Positions 44,425 to 53,646 are shown, numbered from the stretch's first letter. The stretch is DNA of 64,000 bases from Oligoflexia bacterium (GCA_035326705.1 DAOLES010000003.1:264790-328789); one strand, 5' to 3'. Numbers and translations: made by a program. The notes: generated by a model not told the origin, from the letters alone.

Positions 44425-45072
44425 TTGCAAAATACACCAAAAATCCTCATTGTTGCTGCTCTAGCTCTTTTCCATGTCCCCGCTGCCTTTGCCACTTTGG
44501 TACAATTTTTAGACACGGCTCAAATGACCCAGTTGTCTAAAGAGATTTATACAGGCAAAATCACTCGCACCTATTCAAGCTGGGATCCTGACAATAAAAT
44601 GATCTATACCTACGTTAAACTTAACATCGATCAAGCCATCAAAAGTGATAAAAACGCCGCAGAAGAAAGTAAAAAAGAAGTTTTAATCCGCATACCTGGT
44701 GGAGAAACCAACGGTGTTCAAATGCGTGTGTATGGTGTAGCACACTTTAAAAAAGGTGAAGAAACTTTGGTTTTTTTGCGCCATCACCAAGGCGCGCCAA
44801 CCGTTGTTGGTATGGCTCAAGGAAAGTATGTCATTAGCACAGATCCAGATTCTGGCAAAAAAATGGTCTCTAGGCAGTTACCAAAATCATTGGAGTTTGT
44901 GCAAAGCAAAGCCAAACAGCAAATTCAAGGCTTAAAAGCAGGACATACAGCTTCACATAATCACAACCTTGATCATAGCCATGATCACGCCATAACAGCA
45001 GATAGTGCGCCCATAGAGTTATCTGAAATGGTCAATATCATCCAAGAGCACATGCAAAAGGAGGTTAAATAG
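44425..45072 (+). CDS. Exported protein with a His-rich tail, paired with a metalloprotease
   Basis: A 215-residue exported protein with a signal peptide ending AAFA/TLV (about residue 23). The domain has the pattern EIYTGKITRTYSSWD, YVKLNIDQAIKSD, VLIRIPGGETNGVQMRV, FKKGEETLVFL: strands around a GG motif. I recall similar small secreted proteins beside matrixins in Myxococcota, but did not verify it. The tail has HTASHNHNLDHSHDH, a likely metal-binding stretch. The start is TTG at 44425, since AAAGGAGG lies a few bases upstream and no ATG fits. The next gene starts four bases after its stop. Confidence 0.75.
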   Translation: MQNTPKILIVAALALFHVPAAFATLVQFLDTAQMTQLSKEIYTGKITRTYSSWDPDNKMIYTYVKLNIDQAIKSDKNAAEESKKEVLIRIPGGETNGVQMRVYGVAHFKKGEETLVFLRHHQGAPTVVGMAQGKYVISTDPDSGKKMVSRQLPKSLEFVQSKAKQQIQGLKAGHTASHNHNLDHSHDHAITADSAPIELSEMVNIIQEHMQKEVK

Positions 45073-45076
45073 CCTC

Positions 45077-46222
45077 ATGCAAAGAACGCAATTTTACCTT
45101 ATTGTTAGCATTGTTTTAAATAGCCCTTGGGCCCTTGCCTTTAAAATGATCTCTTTCAACGGTAATATTGCCCGCTGGCATAACAATGTTGTTAACTATG
45201 TTATGGATTCTAGAGGCAGTGATGATTTCACCAATGGTTGCGATAGTCATGGTGCATGTGAAAGTGAGCGCCAAGCCATTGCTAAAGCCTTTGCAACTTG
45301 GGAAAATGTCGAAAATATCAACTTAAAGTTTAACGAACAAAACCCAAAAAAAATTAATACAACGGGTTATAACAATGAAAACTCCATCAAATGGATAGAG
45401 CGTAATTGGACCAGTCAATCCTTTGCTCCTGAAAGATATGCCATAGCTGTTACAGTCCAAACCTTTAAAACATCTAACAATGAAATTTTAGATATGGATA
45501 TTTACGCCAATGGACAATATTTTAAATGGGCCGTTATTAATAGCATAACTGAAAACAATTTAAGTGATGCCATGGATATCCAAAATATTTTTACTCATGA
45601 AATTGGACATGGCATAGGCATTGATCACAGTTCAGAAAATTATTATGAAAGATCTAACGAGCATTATCTAGCAACCATGTTTTATTCTTCAGCAAAAGGA
45701 GAAACGTTTAGACGTGACCTAAAAAGCTTGGATATTGGTGCCGCACAACATGCCTACAGCAACATCAATTTACCAAAACCAAATGTTAGTGATATTTCAC
45801 AAAACAGCTTTGATCTTACCAATCAATACATCTTTCAAGTTAATATAGAAGGCTCTAACTTTACGGACTCAACTTTAGTTTCAGTAAAAGTAGGTATTTA
45901 TAATGATGATGTGCAAGCAAAAATTATTTCAAGAGATGATGACAGCATGTTGGTAGAGTTTAATTTTTTGGGCATGCCCAGTGGTAGCTATGATTTAAGA
46001 GTTGCCAACAGTTACAAGGATAGCGATTTAGACATTATACCTAACGCGATTGTCATTGAATCTCCATATGCTGCTGCGGATAAATATAGTAATACTACAG
46101 ATCCATTTGCAGGTAAGCGCGGCTGCCAGTCTAATGCTTCTTCACCGTCCTTGATTATTTTGCTTTTAACCGCATTAATAGCATTTACTTTTCAAAGAAG
46201 ATTTACTTTAATTCATTCTTAA
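45077..46222 (+). CDS. Matrixin-type zinc metalloprotease with MYXO-CTERM-like tag
   Basis: A 381-residue secreted metzincin. A signal peptide (about 1-21) precedes a catalytic domain with the zinc motif HEIGHGIGIDHS (HExxHxxGxxH) and a Met-turn (ATMFYS) about 25 residues later. An IPT/TIG-like beta domain follows (about 235-330). The C-terminus has the tripartite tag seen in the M28 peptidase at 15927: RGC (C350), a hydrophobic helix (LIILLLTALIAF) and Arg-Arg. This suggests the same surface-sorting route. It lies four bases downstream of the His-rich protein and probably shares its mRNA; AAGGAGG overlaps the end of that gene. Confidence 0.88.
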   Translation: MQRTQFYLIVSIVLNSPWALAFKMISFNGNIARWHNNVVNYVMDSRGSDDFTNGCDSHGACESERQAIAKAFATWENVENINLKFNEQNPKKINTTGYNNENSIKWIERNWTSQSFAPERYAIAVTVQTFKTSNNEILDMDIYANGQYFKWAVINSITENNLSDAMDIQNIFTHEIGHGIGIDHSSENYYERSNEHYLATMFYSSAKGETFRRDLKSLDIGAAQHAYSNINLPKPNVSDISQNSFDLTNQYIFQVNIEGSNFTDSTLVSVKVGIYNDDVQAKIISRDDDSMLVEFNFLGMPSGSYDLRVANSYKDSDLDIIPNAIVIESPYAAADKYSNTTDPFAGKRGCQSNASSPSLIILLLTALIAFTFQRRFTLIHS

Positions 46223-46297
46223 AACAAAAAACAAACCCAACAATATTTTTGAAAACATAGTTTTCATTGAATAAAACTTGTATAGTATTTTTATTCA

Positions 46298-47671
46298 ATG
46301 ATTAATCATCAAAACAAAAAAAATAAGCCCATTGTTATTGTTGGTGCAGGTATTACTGGCCTGGCTTGCGCCTATTTTCTCAAAAAAACAGGTAGACCTA
46401 TTTATATTATTGAAAAATCAAAACAAGCTGGCGGCTTGCTTTCTTGTTTTAAGCACAATGGCTACACATTAGAAAAATTTTATCACCATTTCTTCAATGA
46501 AGATGCTGAACTAAAACAACTGATACAACACCTTAAACTTGAGCAAAGCTTTCAATCTTTTCCAAGCAGCGTTGGCATAGAACATCAAGGACAATTCTTT
46601 CCTTTCACCACAGTCAAAGACCTCTTAAATTTCACTCCCCTTTCTTTTATCAATCGCATTCGTTTTGGTGTTTGCTCACTTATTCTTGGTAAACTATTAA
46701 ACTGGAAACATTATCACCATATTTCTGCTTATGCTTGGTTTTTAAAATATGTTGGAAAGCAGGCCACAAAAATTATTTGGCAGCCCATGATGATGGGAAA
46801 ATTTTCTGATGCTTATAAAACTATTCCTTTAGCTTGGTTCATAGGTAGGCTTAAGCAACGCATGAGCAGTAGAAAACAATCTGGTGCGGAATCTTTGTAT
46901 TATATTATGGGTAGCATAGAAAACTTCATTACAAATTTAATCAAAGACTTAAAACAAAGTAATATCAGTATGATTTATGAAGATCAGATTCATACTATTG
47001 AAAGCCATGATAATAGTATCACTCAAATAACAACTAAAAACGGTTTAAGTTTTGATGATCCTTATCTTATCTTAACCACACCAAGCCATGTATCTGCAGA
47101 CCTTTTAAAGACCGTGGATGTACAATTAAGCCAAACTCTAAAGAGCATTGAATATTATCATGCCCATTGCATGGTGCTTATTTTAAAAAAATCACTATCC
47201 CCCGTTTATTGGCTCAACATAACTGATTCCAAATCACCTTTTGTAGGCATTATTGAACACACCAATTTAATTCCAAAACACCATTACAACAATGATCATA
47301 TTGTTTATTTAACCAAATACAGCTTAAACACTGACCCATTGGTGACTATGGGTGAAGACCTAGTAAAAAAGATTTTTCTGCAACACCTTAAGAAAAAATT
47401 TCCTGGTTATAACTTTAATGAAAATTTAAATACCAGCTTTCTTTTTCATAGCTCAACAGCCGCGCCTGTTTTCCCCTTAAACTTTGATCAAAGATTAAAA
47501 AATTGCCAAAGCAAGATCAAGAACTTTCATCTGTCAATGATGCCACATGTTTACCCTGATGAACGCAGTGTAAACAACGCTATACGAATTGCCTACAACA
47601 CATGTAAAAAAGCAGGCTTTGACCTAGAACCCTTAGCCCAAGGCAATAACATTGCAGCAAAAATAATATAA
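46298..47671 (+). CDS. FAD-dependent amine oxidase/protoporphyrinogen oxidase-like protein
   Basis: A 457-residue flavoprotein. The dinucleotide-binding motif VIVGAGITGLACAYFL (residues 13-28) is followed by an acid-ended strand IYIIEKSKQAGGLL. YTLEKFYHHFF replaces the usual substrate-shielding segment. Middle and end motifs (KFSDAYKTIPLAWFIGRLKQR, YIMGSIENFI, MMPHVYPDERSVNNAIRIAY) place it in the NAD(P)/FAD 'protoporphyrinogen oxidase-like' group, whose members in other genomes sit in polysaccharide or lipid clusters. The substrate is unknown. It ends five bases from the convergent DoxX-like gene. The N-terminal stretch of polar residues before the motif is short and does not change the assignment. 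Confidence 0.85.
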   Translation: MINHQNKKNKPIVIVGAGITGLACAYFLKKTGRPIYIIEKSKQAGGLLSCFKHNGYTLEKFYHHFFNEDAELKQLIQHLKLEQSFQSFPSSVGIEHQGQFFPFTTVKDLLNFTPLSFINRIRFGVCSLILGKLLNWKHYHHISAYAWFLKYVGKQATKIIWQPMMMGKFSDAYKTIPLAWFIGRLKQRMSSRKQSGAESLYYIMGSIENFITNLIKDLKQSNISMIYEDQIHTIESHDNSITQITTKNGLSFDDPYLILTTPSHVSADLLKTVDVQLSQTLKSIEYYHAHCMVLILKKSLSPVYWLNITDSKSPFVGIIEHTNLIPKHHYNNDHIVYLTKYSLNTDPLVTMGEDLVKKIFLQHLKKKFPGYNFNENLNTSFLFHSSTAAPVFPLNFDQRLKNCQSKIKNFHLSMMPHVYPDERSVNNAIRIAYNTCKKAGFDLEPLAQGNNIAAKII

Positions 47672-47676
47672 AAAAC

Positions 47677-48072
47677 TTATGCTTTTAAAATGACTTTTAG
47701 GTCATTCCAACGACTTTTAATCACTAAGCCCAATAAGATGCTAATGATTACAGCCATCGGTAAACCTGAAAGATCAATAAAAATATGCACCAATAAAATA
47801 TTAAGCACAATTGGGCCTAAAAAAATAATTGCTAAGTTCACATAACGATTGCTTAATAAAAGCAAACCGGAAATAACCTGCAATGATTTTACCAATGGCA
47901 TTAAATATCCCAATTTAAAAAAAGCACCCATTTTTTCCATAACATCTGCTGGAATATCCGTAGGCATAGGAATAAAACCAGATCCAGTCAAAACCATCAT
48001 TAAACCATTAGAACCAAAAACAACGAAAATAATCCCAAGTAAAAACCTTGAAACAGTATAGACTTTGCTCAT
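47677..48072 (-). CDS. DoxX-like small membrane protein
   Basis: A 131-residue integral membrane protein with four helices. SRFLLGIIFVVFGSNGLM at the N-terminus, GYLMPLVKSLQVISGLLLL and LGPIVLNILLVHIFID match the DoxX family layout, including the conserved G...K..E/Q..GLLL block (here KSLQVISG). Family members are linked to redox and respiratory functions, but mostly uncharacterised. It lies 61 bases downstream of the DUF1232 gene on the same strand. Confidence 0.8.
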   Translation of the reverse strand: MSKVYTVSRFLLGIIFVVFGSNGLMMVLTGSGFIPMPTDIPADVMEKMGAFFKLGYLMPLVKSLQVISGLLLLSNRYVNLAIIFLGPIVLNILLVHIFIDLSGLPMAVIISILLGLVIKSRWNDLKVILKA

Positions 48073-48133
48073 ATTACACTCCTTGTTGCAATCAATTTAA
48101 AGCTATTAAAACCTAGAACAAAAATTTAGTACA

Positions 48134-48427
48134 TTATTTTTTAAAAGCCTCAATATCTATTTTTAAACTTCTTACAAACCATAAGAAAACGGTCAAATCA
48201 TCGATCTGACCCAAAAAAGGAATAAAATCCGGAAGAATATCTGTTGGCACAATAAAATACACAATTGCCAATACAAACTTTAAATAAGTCTTTCTTTGAA
48301 AGATCTTAATATTACCCTTTATGGCAAGCTGTAACATTTGCTTTAGTACTTTAAGATCTTGGATAAAGCTTTGCACAAAAGGACTTTGCCTTATTTTGCT
48401 GATAACTTGTTGTGTTTTATCTGTCAT
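48134..48427 (-). CDS. DUF1232 (YkvA-type) membrane protein
   Basis: A 97-residue protein whose C-terminal half is the DUF1232 motif: LKFVLAIVYFIVPTDILPDF followed by PFLGQIDDLTVFLW, matching the family consensus YxxxPxDLIPDxIPxxGxxDD. The N-terminal half is basic and likely cytosolic. Function is unknown in all bacteria. It is encoded 11 bases after the CbpA-like gene, suggesting co-transcription with it. Confidence 0.92.
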   Translation of the reverse strand: MTDKTQQVISKIRQSPFVQSFIQDLKVLKQMLQLAIKGNIKIFQRKTYLKFVLAIVYFIVPTDILPDFIPFLGQIDDLTVFLWFVRSLKIDIEAFKK

Positions 48428-48438
48428 GATCCCTATTT

Positions 48439-49329
48439 CTATTGCTTTAAATTATTTCGCTTGCCAAACTGTTCAATCAACTGTTTTGATTTTTCATCAA
48501 TTTTATTGGGTACTTCAATAACAATTTCTACAATTTGGTCACCACGATCACCGTTACTTTTATAAACACCTTTTTGCTTCATACGCATTTTGGTACCACT
48601 GGATGTCCCCGGTGGCAAGGTCATTTTACTGCTGCCATCAATGGTTGGCACATCTACGATACTGCCTAAAATAGCTTGTAAGATGTTTACTTTCACTTTG
48701 ACATAGATTTTATCGTTTTTTCGCTCAAAAATATCGCTGGGTAAAATATTTATTTCAATAAGTGCATCTTGATGATTCACTGCTTTGGCTAAACGAATTT
48801 TTTGCTTATCTTTTATGCCTTTGGGAATCGTTATTTTTTTTTGACTATTTCCAATTTGAACATCAACTTCCCCACCTTTAACAGCCGTTAAAAAATCTAT
48901 GTCCAGTTTATACACTGGTGTTTGTTGTTGTGATGCAGTGCTATGGGCTCGTCGCTGTTGACCAAAACCCCTACCAAATAAAGGTTCAAAAATATCTTCC
49001 AAACCTCCCATGTCAAAACGAAAGCTTTGTCCGCCATGCCCTCCTGAAGAAAACCCTCCACCACTGGCTCCAGCTTGCCTAAAAAAATCTGAAAAATCAA
49101 AATTAGAGTTAAACTGATTATGACCTACCGTATCATACTGCTGACGTTTTTTTTGATCGCTCAGTACTGCATAGGCTTCTGTTATTTGTTTAAATTTATC
49201 TTCCGCTGCTTTATCACCTTGATTTACATCAGGATGGTATTTTTTTGCCAAAGCACGATATGCTTTTTTTATTTCTTGCGCAGATGCATTTTTACTTACA
49301 CCTAAAATATCATAAAAACTTTGTGCCAT
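48439..49329 (-). CDS. DnaJ-type co-chaperone without zinc finger (CbpA-like)
   Basis: A 296-residue J-domain protein. The J domain (residues 1-70) has the HPD motif in KKYHPDVNQGDK and the ASAQEIKKAYRALAKK helix. A Gly/Phe-rich linker (GASGGGFSSGGHGGQSF) and two C-terminal substrate domains (IPKGIKDKQKIRL, LPPGTSSGTKMRMKQKG) follow. The CxxCxGxG zinc repeats of DnaJ are absent, so it is of the type II CbpA kind. It would stimulate DnaK and, in E. coli, the homologue also binds curved DNA. The minus-strand genes downstream are DUF1232 and DoxX-like. Confidence 0.93.
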   Translation of the reverse strand: MAQSFYDILGVSKNASAQEIKKAYRALAKKYHPDVNQGDKAAEDKFKQITEAYAVLSDQKKRQQYDTVGHNQFNSNFDFSDFFRQAGASGGGFSSGGHGGQSFRFDMGGLEDIFEPLFGRGFGQQRRAHSTASQQQTPVYKLDIDFLTAVKGGEVDVQIGNSQKKITIPKGIKDKQKIRLAKAVNHQDALIEINILPSDIFERKNDKIYVKVKVNILQAILGSIVDVPTIDGSSKMTLPPGTSSGTKMRMKQKGVYKSNGDRGDQIVEIVIEVPNKIDEKSKQLIEQFGKRNNLKQ

Positions 49330-49350
49330 ACTTAATACTCACACCGTACT

Positions 49351-50232
49351 TTATTTTTTTCGGCAATACTCCCTTGCGTGCTCTAAAATTGCCTTAGCAA
49401 TGTTAATTCCCGTGCAACCTTCAATACCTTCTAAACCTGGAGAAGAGTTTACTTCAATAACCCTTGGTCCCTGATCTGATTCAAGAATATCTACCCCTGC
49501 AACTTGCAAACCTACCGTCTCACTTGCTTCGATAGCAATTTTTTCAATGCTATCGGATATATCTATTTTTGTGGTCAGCCCACCACGATGGAAGTTTGAC
49601 CTAAAATCTCCTATTCGCGCCTGCCTACGCATACTACCCACTACTTTTCCACCAACAACAACCACCCTTAAGTCTTTGCCTAAAGATTCTTTAATACACT
49701 CTTGAATCAAAATATCTTGGCCAAGACTCCACAACGTATCCAATGTTGCTTCCATGGTAGTAATATTTTCAACCAACATAACCCCAATACCTTGGGTGCC
49801 GCTGAGCAGTTTTAAAATCACAGGAAATCCACCTACGGTCTTAACAGCAGCAGAAAGCTCACTAGGTTTTCTAATAATCACCGTTTTAGGAATGTCAATG
49901 TCCTTTTGACTTAAACGCTGAATACAACTAAGCTTATTTTTTGTCGTAGCTATAGAAGAATACGTATTAAGTACAGGAACTTGCATCATTTCAAACTGTG
50001 AAACAACCGATAAACCATAGTTGGTGATAGAAGCACCCAATCGTGGAATCACACAATCAACTTTAGGGAAAACTTTACCTAAACGAACAATACTAGGTGA
50101 CTGTTTCCCTAAAACCATATCAAAGTCTGCAGGATCACAAATCTGTAATTTGATATCCAAGCGCTTGGCTTCTTCATGAAGGCGCTTATTAGAATAACTA
50201 AATTTATTTCTTGAAAGAATTAAAAACTTCAT
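49351..50232 (-). CDS. rimK: RimK-family ATP-grasp ligase
   Basis: A 293-residue ATP-grasp enzyme of the RimK type. In E. coli RimK adds glutamates to ribosomal protein S6. MKFLILSRNKFSYSNKRL starts it, VIPRLGASITNYGLSVVSQFE, then KTVIIRKPSE and LKLLSGTQGIGVMLVE form the ATP-binding part, and RVVVVGGKVVGSMRRQA with RVIEVNSSPGLEGIEG holds the Mg-binding residues. The amino-acid substrate and target in this organism are not known. It starts 21 bases after the CbpA stop side and ends three bases from the XseB-like gene; all run in the minus direction. Confidence 0.9.
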   Translation of the reverse strand: MKFLILSRNKFSYSNKRLHEEAKRLDIKLQICDPADFDMVLGKQSPSIVRLGKVFPKVDCVIPRLGASITNYGLSVVSQFEMMQVPVLNTYSSIATTKNKLSCIQRLSQKDIDIPKTVIIRKPSELSAAVKTVGGFPVILKLLSGTQGIGVMLVENITTMEATLDTLWSLGQDILIQECIKESLGKDLRVVVVGGKVVGSMRRQARIGDFRSNFHRGGLTTKIDISDSIEKIAIEASETVGLQVAGVDILESDQGPRVIEVNSSPGLEGIEGCTGINIAKAILEHAREYCRKK

Positions 50233-50235
50233 TAC

Positions 50236-50490
50236 TTACTCTTGATAAAATTTTTGCCAATCAAACATTGAAGATTTTAAACTATCCTCATTTAGATGCT
50301 GAATGCTCGCATCTACTTTATACACAGAAAAATCTTGCTTGTTCTTACTTTTTTGCAAGTGTTTATAAATATCTTTGGCTTTTGCCAACAAATTGAGCAT
50401 TTCAAACAAGTTTTTGGGTGTAGATCTTATTTTTTGATAAAGCAGATTAAGCTGTTCTAATTGCTGTTTTTGATTTTTGTGACTTGACAC
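50236..50490 (-). CDS. Small protein in the xseB position (possible divergent exonuclease VII small subunit)
   Basis: An 84-residue helical protein that overlaps the end of xseA by 34 bases, where the small subunit of exonuclease VII would be expected. A heptad-like stretch LEQLNLLYQKIRSTPKN then LFEMLNLLAKAKDIYKHLQK loosely follows the XseB layout of two helices joined by a turn, but the family consensus (FEExLxxLExIVxxLE) is not seen. Assignment rests mainly on context. It could also be an unrelated small protein. Confidence 0.45.
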   Translation of the reverse strand: MSSHKNQKQQLEQLNLLYQKIRSTPKNLFEMLNLLAKAKDIYKHLQKSKNKQDFSVYKVDASIQHLNEDSLKSSMFDWQKFYQE

Positions 50491-51797
50491 TCAAATTCTC
50501 CTTTAAACAGTTTTACCTGTAAAATATCTTGATTCTTTAAACCTTGCGTCTTACTGACAATACTTCCGTGTTGATTTTTTACAACACTGTAACCCCGCTC
50601 CAAAATTGCCAAAGGATTCAGAGCAGAAAGTTGTCCAGCTAAATTCTGAAACAAGGCTTTTTTTGGCTGTATGCACTGTTCTAGCAACAATTTCAACTTA
50701 ATTGGATGATGTTCAAAAAATCTTTTTTTATCCCTTACATTTTCTTTTCCCAATTGAATTAATCTTTCTTTAAGTAGATCCAACTGTTGCACTTTCATTC
50801 CCAGTAATTGATAAGGATCCTTAAGCACCCTAGCTTTTAAAACTCTCTGTAGACGTTCTGATAAATGATTTTTTTTCAGGACTATATAATCCAACATGGC
50901 ATGCATGAGCGCTTCTGCCTCTTCATAAAAACTCATCATATCTGGCACAGCCAGCTCAGCTGCTTGAGAAGGTGTAGCAGCCCTTTGATCAGAAACAAAA
51001 TCTGCCACTGTAAAATCTGTTTGGTGACCAACGGCTGAGATAATGGGTATTTTGGATTCACTGATAGCACGAGCTACTTTTTCTTCATTAAAGGCCCAAA
51101 GATCTTCCATAGATCCGCCCCCTCGCCCAACAATCAAAACATCCACTTGCTCGCTGGCAACTTGATTAAACCATGTAATGGCTTGGCTGATTTCATGTTG
51201 AGCATTTTCACCTTGTACACTGACTGGGTAAAGTAAAATTTTAACATAAGGACAGCGACGCCTAACTACATGAATAATATCTCTAATCACTGCACCGGTT
51301 GCTGAAGTAACAACACCAATACTTTCCACGCTCTGTGGTAAAGCTTGCTTTCTATTTTGATCAAATAAACCTTCTTGCTGCAGTTTTTTTTTCAATTGCT
51401 CAAACCTTAAATGCAACTCCCCAATACCTGCTGGCATGACTTCTTCAATGGTAAACTGATAATTTCCACCTTTTTCCCAAAGATCTATTCTACCACCAAC
51501 AACTATTTCCATGCCCTCATTTAAATCAAACTTAAGCTTAGTATTGGCACTACGAAAAAAAACACAGGTCAAGACCGCTTGCTCATCTTTAAGCTTAAAG
51601 TACATATGGCCGGACTGATGCCGTCCTCTATAGTTAGAAACCTCACCCTTAACCCAAATTTTTTTTATTCCGTAGGATTGTTTTAACAAATGTTTGATTT
51701 CAGTAGTTAGTTCGCCCACGGCGTAGATTTTTCTGGACTCCTCCTCTACTTTCTCTTCTTGCTTATTGGCTTTTTCTGCGTATTCAAATAAATCCAC
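50457..51797 (-). CDS. xseA: Exodeoxyribonuclease VII large subunit
   Basis: A 446-residue nuclease subunit acting on single-stranded DNA ends. An N-terminal OB fold (IKKIWVKGEVSNYRGRHQSG, LTCVFFRSA) is followed by the nuclease core with IGVVTSATGAVIRDIIHVVRRR, VDVLIVGRGGGSMEDLWAFNEE and SAVGHQTDFTVADFVSDQRA. A long coiled coil spans about 305-410. The C-terminus has NPLAILERGYSVVKN. All signature blocks are intact. It is encoded eight bases after the GGDEF gene. Confidence 0.96.
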   Translation of the reverse strand: MDLFEYAEKANKQEEKVEEESRKIYAVGELTTEIKHLLKQSYGIKKIWVKGEVSNYRGRHQSGHMYFKLKDEQAVLTCVFFRSANTKLKFDLNEGMEIVVGGRIDLWEKGGNYQFTIEEVMPAGIGELHLRFEQLKKKLQQEGLFDQNRKQALPQSVESIGVVTSATGAVIRDIIHVVRRRCPYVKILLYPVSVQGENAQHEISQAITWFNQVASEQVDVLIVGRGGGSMEDLWAFNEEKVARAISESKIPIISAVGHQTDFTVADFVSDQRAATPSQAAELAVPDMMSFYEEAEALMHAMLDYIVLKKNHLSERLQRVLKARVLKDPYQLLGMKVQQLDLLKERLIQLGKENVRDKKRFFEHHPIKLKLLLEQCIQPKKALFQNLAGQLSALNPLAILERGYSVVKNQHGSIVSKTQGLKNQDILQVKLFKGEFECQVTKIKNSN

Positions 51798-51805
51798 ACC
51801 CCACG

Positions 51806-53314
51806 CTAAATCGACTGGGAGAATAGGTCAACTGATCTTTGCTCTTCTTTGGTATTTTTTTCAACAGCAATATCATGATTGTATAGAGTTACCTGATTGC
51901 GTCCATTGAGTTTTGACTGATACAGAGCCTGATCAGCTCTAGCAACCAATTCTTCTTTTTTCTGAGCAGTCTCTGGAAAACTCGCAAGCCCCATTGACAC
52001 TGTGATTTTAAGCTTATACCCTTTTAAATTAAACTGACTTTTAGCAATATCTTTCACAATCCTTTGAGCCAATATATGTGCCTCTTTAGCGGCTGTGTTA
52101 ACTAAAATTAAAGCAAATTCTTCTCCACCATACCTAAACACATAATCAACTTTACGCACTGAATCTTTAAGTTTTTGTGCTACCTTCTTAAGCACTTCAT
52201 CTCCAACAGGATGCCCATATTGATCATTAAATTGTTTAAAATGATCAATATCTACTAAAACTACACTGATATCTCCGGGATGCCTTTGGCAGCGTAACAA
52301 CTCAGCATCCAAAATATCCTGAAAAGATCTATGATTAAGAACTCCTGTTAAACCATCCGTTGTCGCCAAAGTTTCTAGGCGATCCACCATTTTAGCGTTT
52401 TTAATAGCTACTGCTGTATGTTGTGAAAACACTTCTAACATATGTCGTTGCTCAAAAGACAAAGCATTGTTTATTTTATGCATAATAACAATGGCTCCCA
52501 TTTTTTGCTTTTGAACTTGCAATGGAACAATATAAACAGATTCATATTCATTGGGATAGTCAATATCTTGAGGAAATAATAAAGACCTCCCGCTGCGTAG
52601 CTTATAATCTGCATAATACAATGATTTTTGATTTTCAATGACCCAAGAAACCAGGTTTTGTCTAAAATCAAGCGTAAAACTTTGACCTTTGACAGTTTGT
52701 TGTAAACTCATGGCTAAGCTACACTGATCACCTTGTTCATCGTACCTAACAATGTAAACTTCATCACATTGACTCATATTTTCAATTGAACTGACGGCAC
52801 TGGCATAAACTTCTTCCAAGCGAAAACAACGATTTAAGCGATTTCCAGCTTCTACATAATGTGCCAATTCTCTTTGAAAATTTTTAAACTTTTGCTTTTC
52901 TTTTAAATGATCAAACTCGTAAACAATTTGCAGTGCTAAAAATTTTAAAAAGCTTTCTACTTTTTCATGAATATCTTTTTTTTCAGAGAAATCTAAAAGC
53001 ATAACTCCTAAAAAAAGACCTTCTTTTATAATAGGAACCAGCCATACACAGCCCAAGGGTAAGGGTTGTTTGTAAAGTCGGCTATCATACAAAACTCGAG
53101 TTTGAGTAATGCATGTAGGAGAGTCAATTCTTTGTGCTAGTTTAAAAATTCCCTTATTTTTTTGCAAGCGCTCATCTAAAACCAAACTGGGACTATAACC
53201 ACAAGAAAAAGCAAAACAATCCTCAAAGTTTTGATAAACAAAAAAACTACCGCTTCTAGCATTACAGGCATCCACTGCCATTTTAATTAAATTTTCTAAA
53301 CCTTGCTCTGCCAT
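51806..53314 (-). CDS. GAF-GAF-GGDEF diguanylate cyclase
   Basis: A 502-residue soluble signalling protein that should make c-di-GMP. Two GAF-like sensory domains (about residues 1-150 and 165-315) precede the GGDEF domain, which begins TTDGLTGVLNHRSFQDIL. The active-site motif is intact as RYGGEEFALIL, and the inhibitory I-site RxxD (RKVD) lies five residues before it, so product feedback is expected. There is no membrane segment, hence a cytosolic sensor. The signal is unknown. PilZ at 32467 is a possible effector. Confidence 0.94.
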   Translation of the reverse strand: MAEQGLENLIKMAVDACNARSGSFFVYQNFEDCFAFSCGYSPSLVLDERLQKNKGIFKLAQRIDSPTCITQTRVLYDSRLYKQPLPLGCVWLVPIIKEGLFLGVMLLDFSEKKDIHEKVESFLKFLALQIVYEFDHLKEKQKFKNFQRELAHYVEAGNRLNRCFRLEEVYASAVSSIENMSQCDEVYIVRYDEQGDQCSLAMSLQQTVKGQSFTLDFRQNLVSWVIENQKSLYYADYKLRSGRSLLFPQDIDYPNEYESVYIVPLQVQKQKMGAIVIMHKINNALSFEQRHMLEVFSQHTAVAIKNAKMVDRLETLATTDGLTGVLNHRSFQDILDAELLRCQRHPGDISVVLVDIDHFKQFNDQYGHPVGDEVLKKVAQKLKDSVRKVDYVFRYGGEEFALILVNTAAKEAHILAQRIVKDIAKSQFNLKGYKLKITVSMGLASFPETAQKKEELVARADQALYQSKLNGRNQVTLYNHDIAVEKNTKEEQRSVDLFSQSI

Positions 53315-53319
53315 ATCGT

Positions 53320-53646
53320 CTAATCTTTAAAAACAAACCTCACTTCATCGTTACCGCTAAATTTCAATTCTTCTCGAGCGTATTTCTCAATAGTACGCAA
53401 ATCATCTCTAAAATAATAAATTTTTTGACTAAGATCTTTTATTTCACTATCAATTTTATGATTTTCTTGTTCTAAGATCTGTTTTTTTTGCCATAAACGA
53501 TAACTTTTTAATAAACCTTGATCACCAAACAACGCTGCTACGAATAAAATGAAAATATATGATGCCATAGTATAACTAAGCCAACGATTTTGAAAGTTCA
53601 GCTTAATCCATATTTTTTTAATACGAACTTTTAAGTTTCCAGGCAT
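53320..53646 (-). CDS. ftsB: FtsB/DivIC-like septum protein
   Basis: A 108-residue bitopic protein: basic N-terminus, one membrane helix (TMASYIFILFVAALFG), then a coiled coil (about residues 50-85) and the terminal segment RTIEKYAREELKFSGNDEV, which matches the conserved FtsB/DivIC end (xxEExARExLxxxKxxE). These proteins assemble with FtsL and FtsQ in the divisome. The expected eno neighbour is not here. The spacing to the GGDEF gene is five bases. Confidence 0.85.
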   Translation of the reverse strand: MPGNLKVRIKKIWIKLNFQNRWLSYTMASYIFILFVAALFGDQGLLKSYRLWQKKQILEQENHKIDSEIKDLSQKIYYFRDDLRTIEKYAREELKFSGNDEVRFVFKD

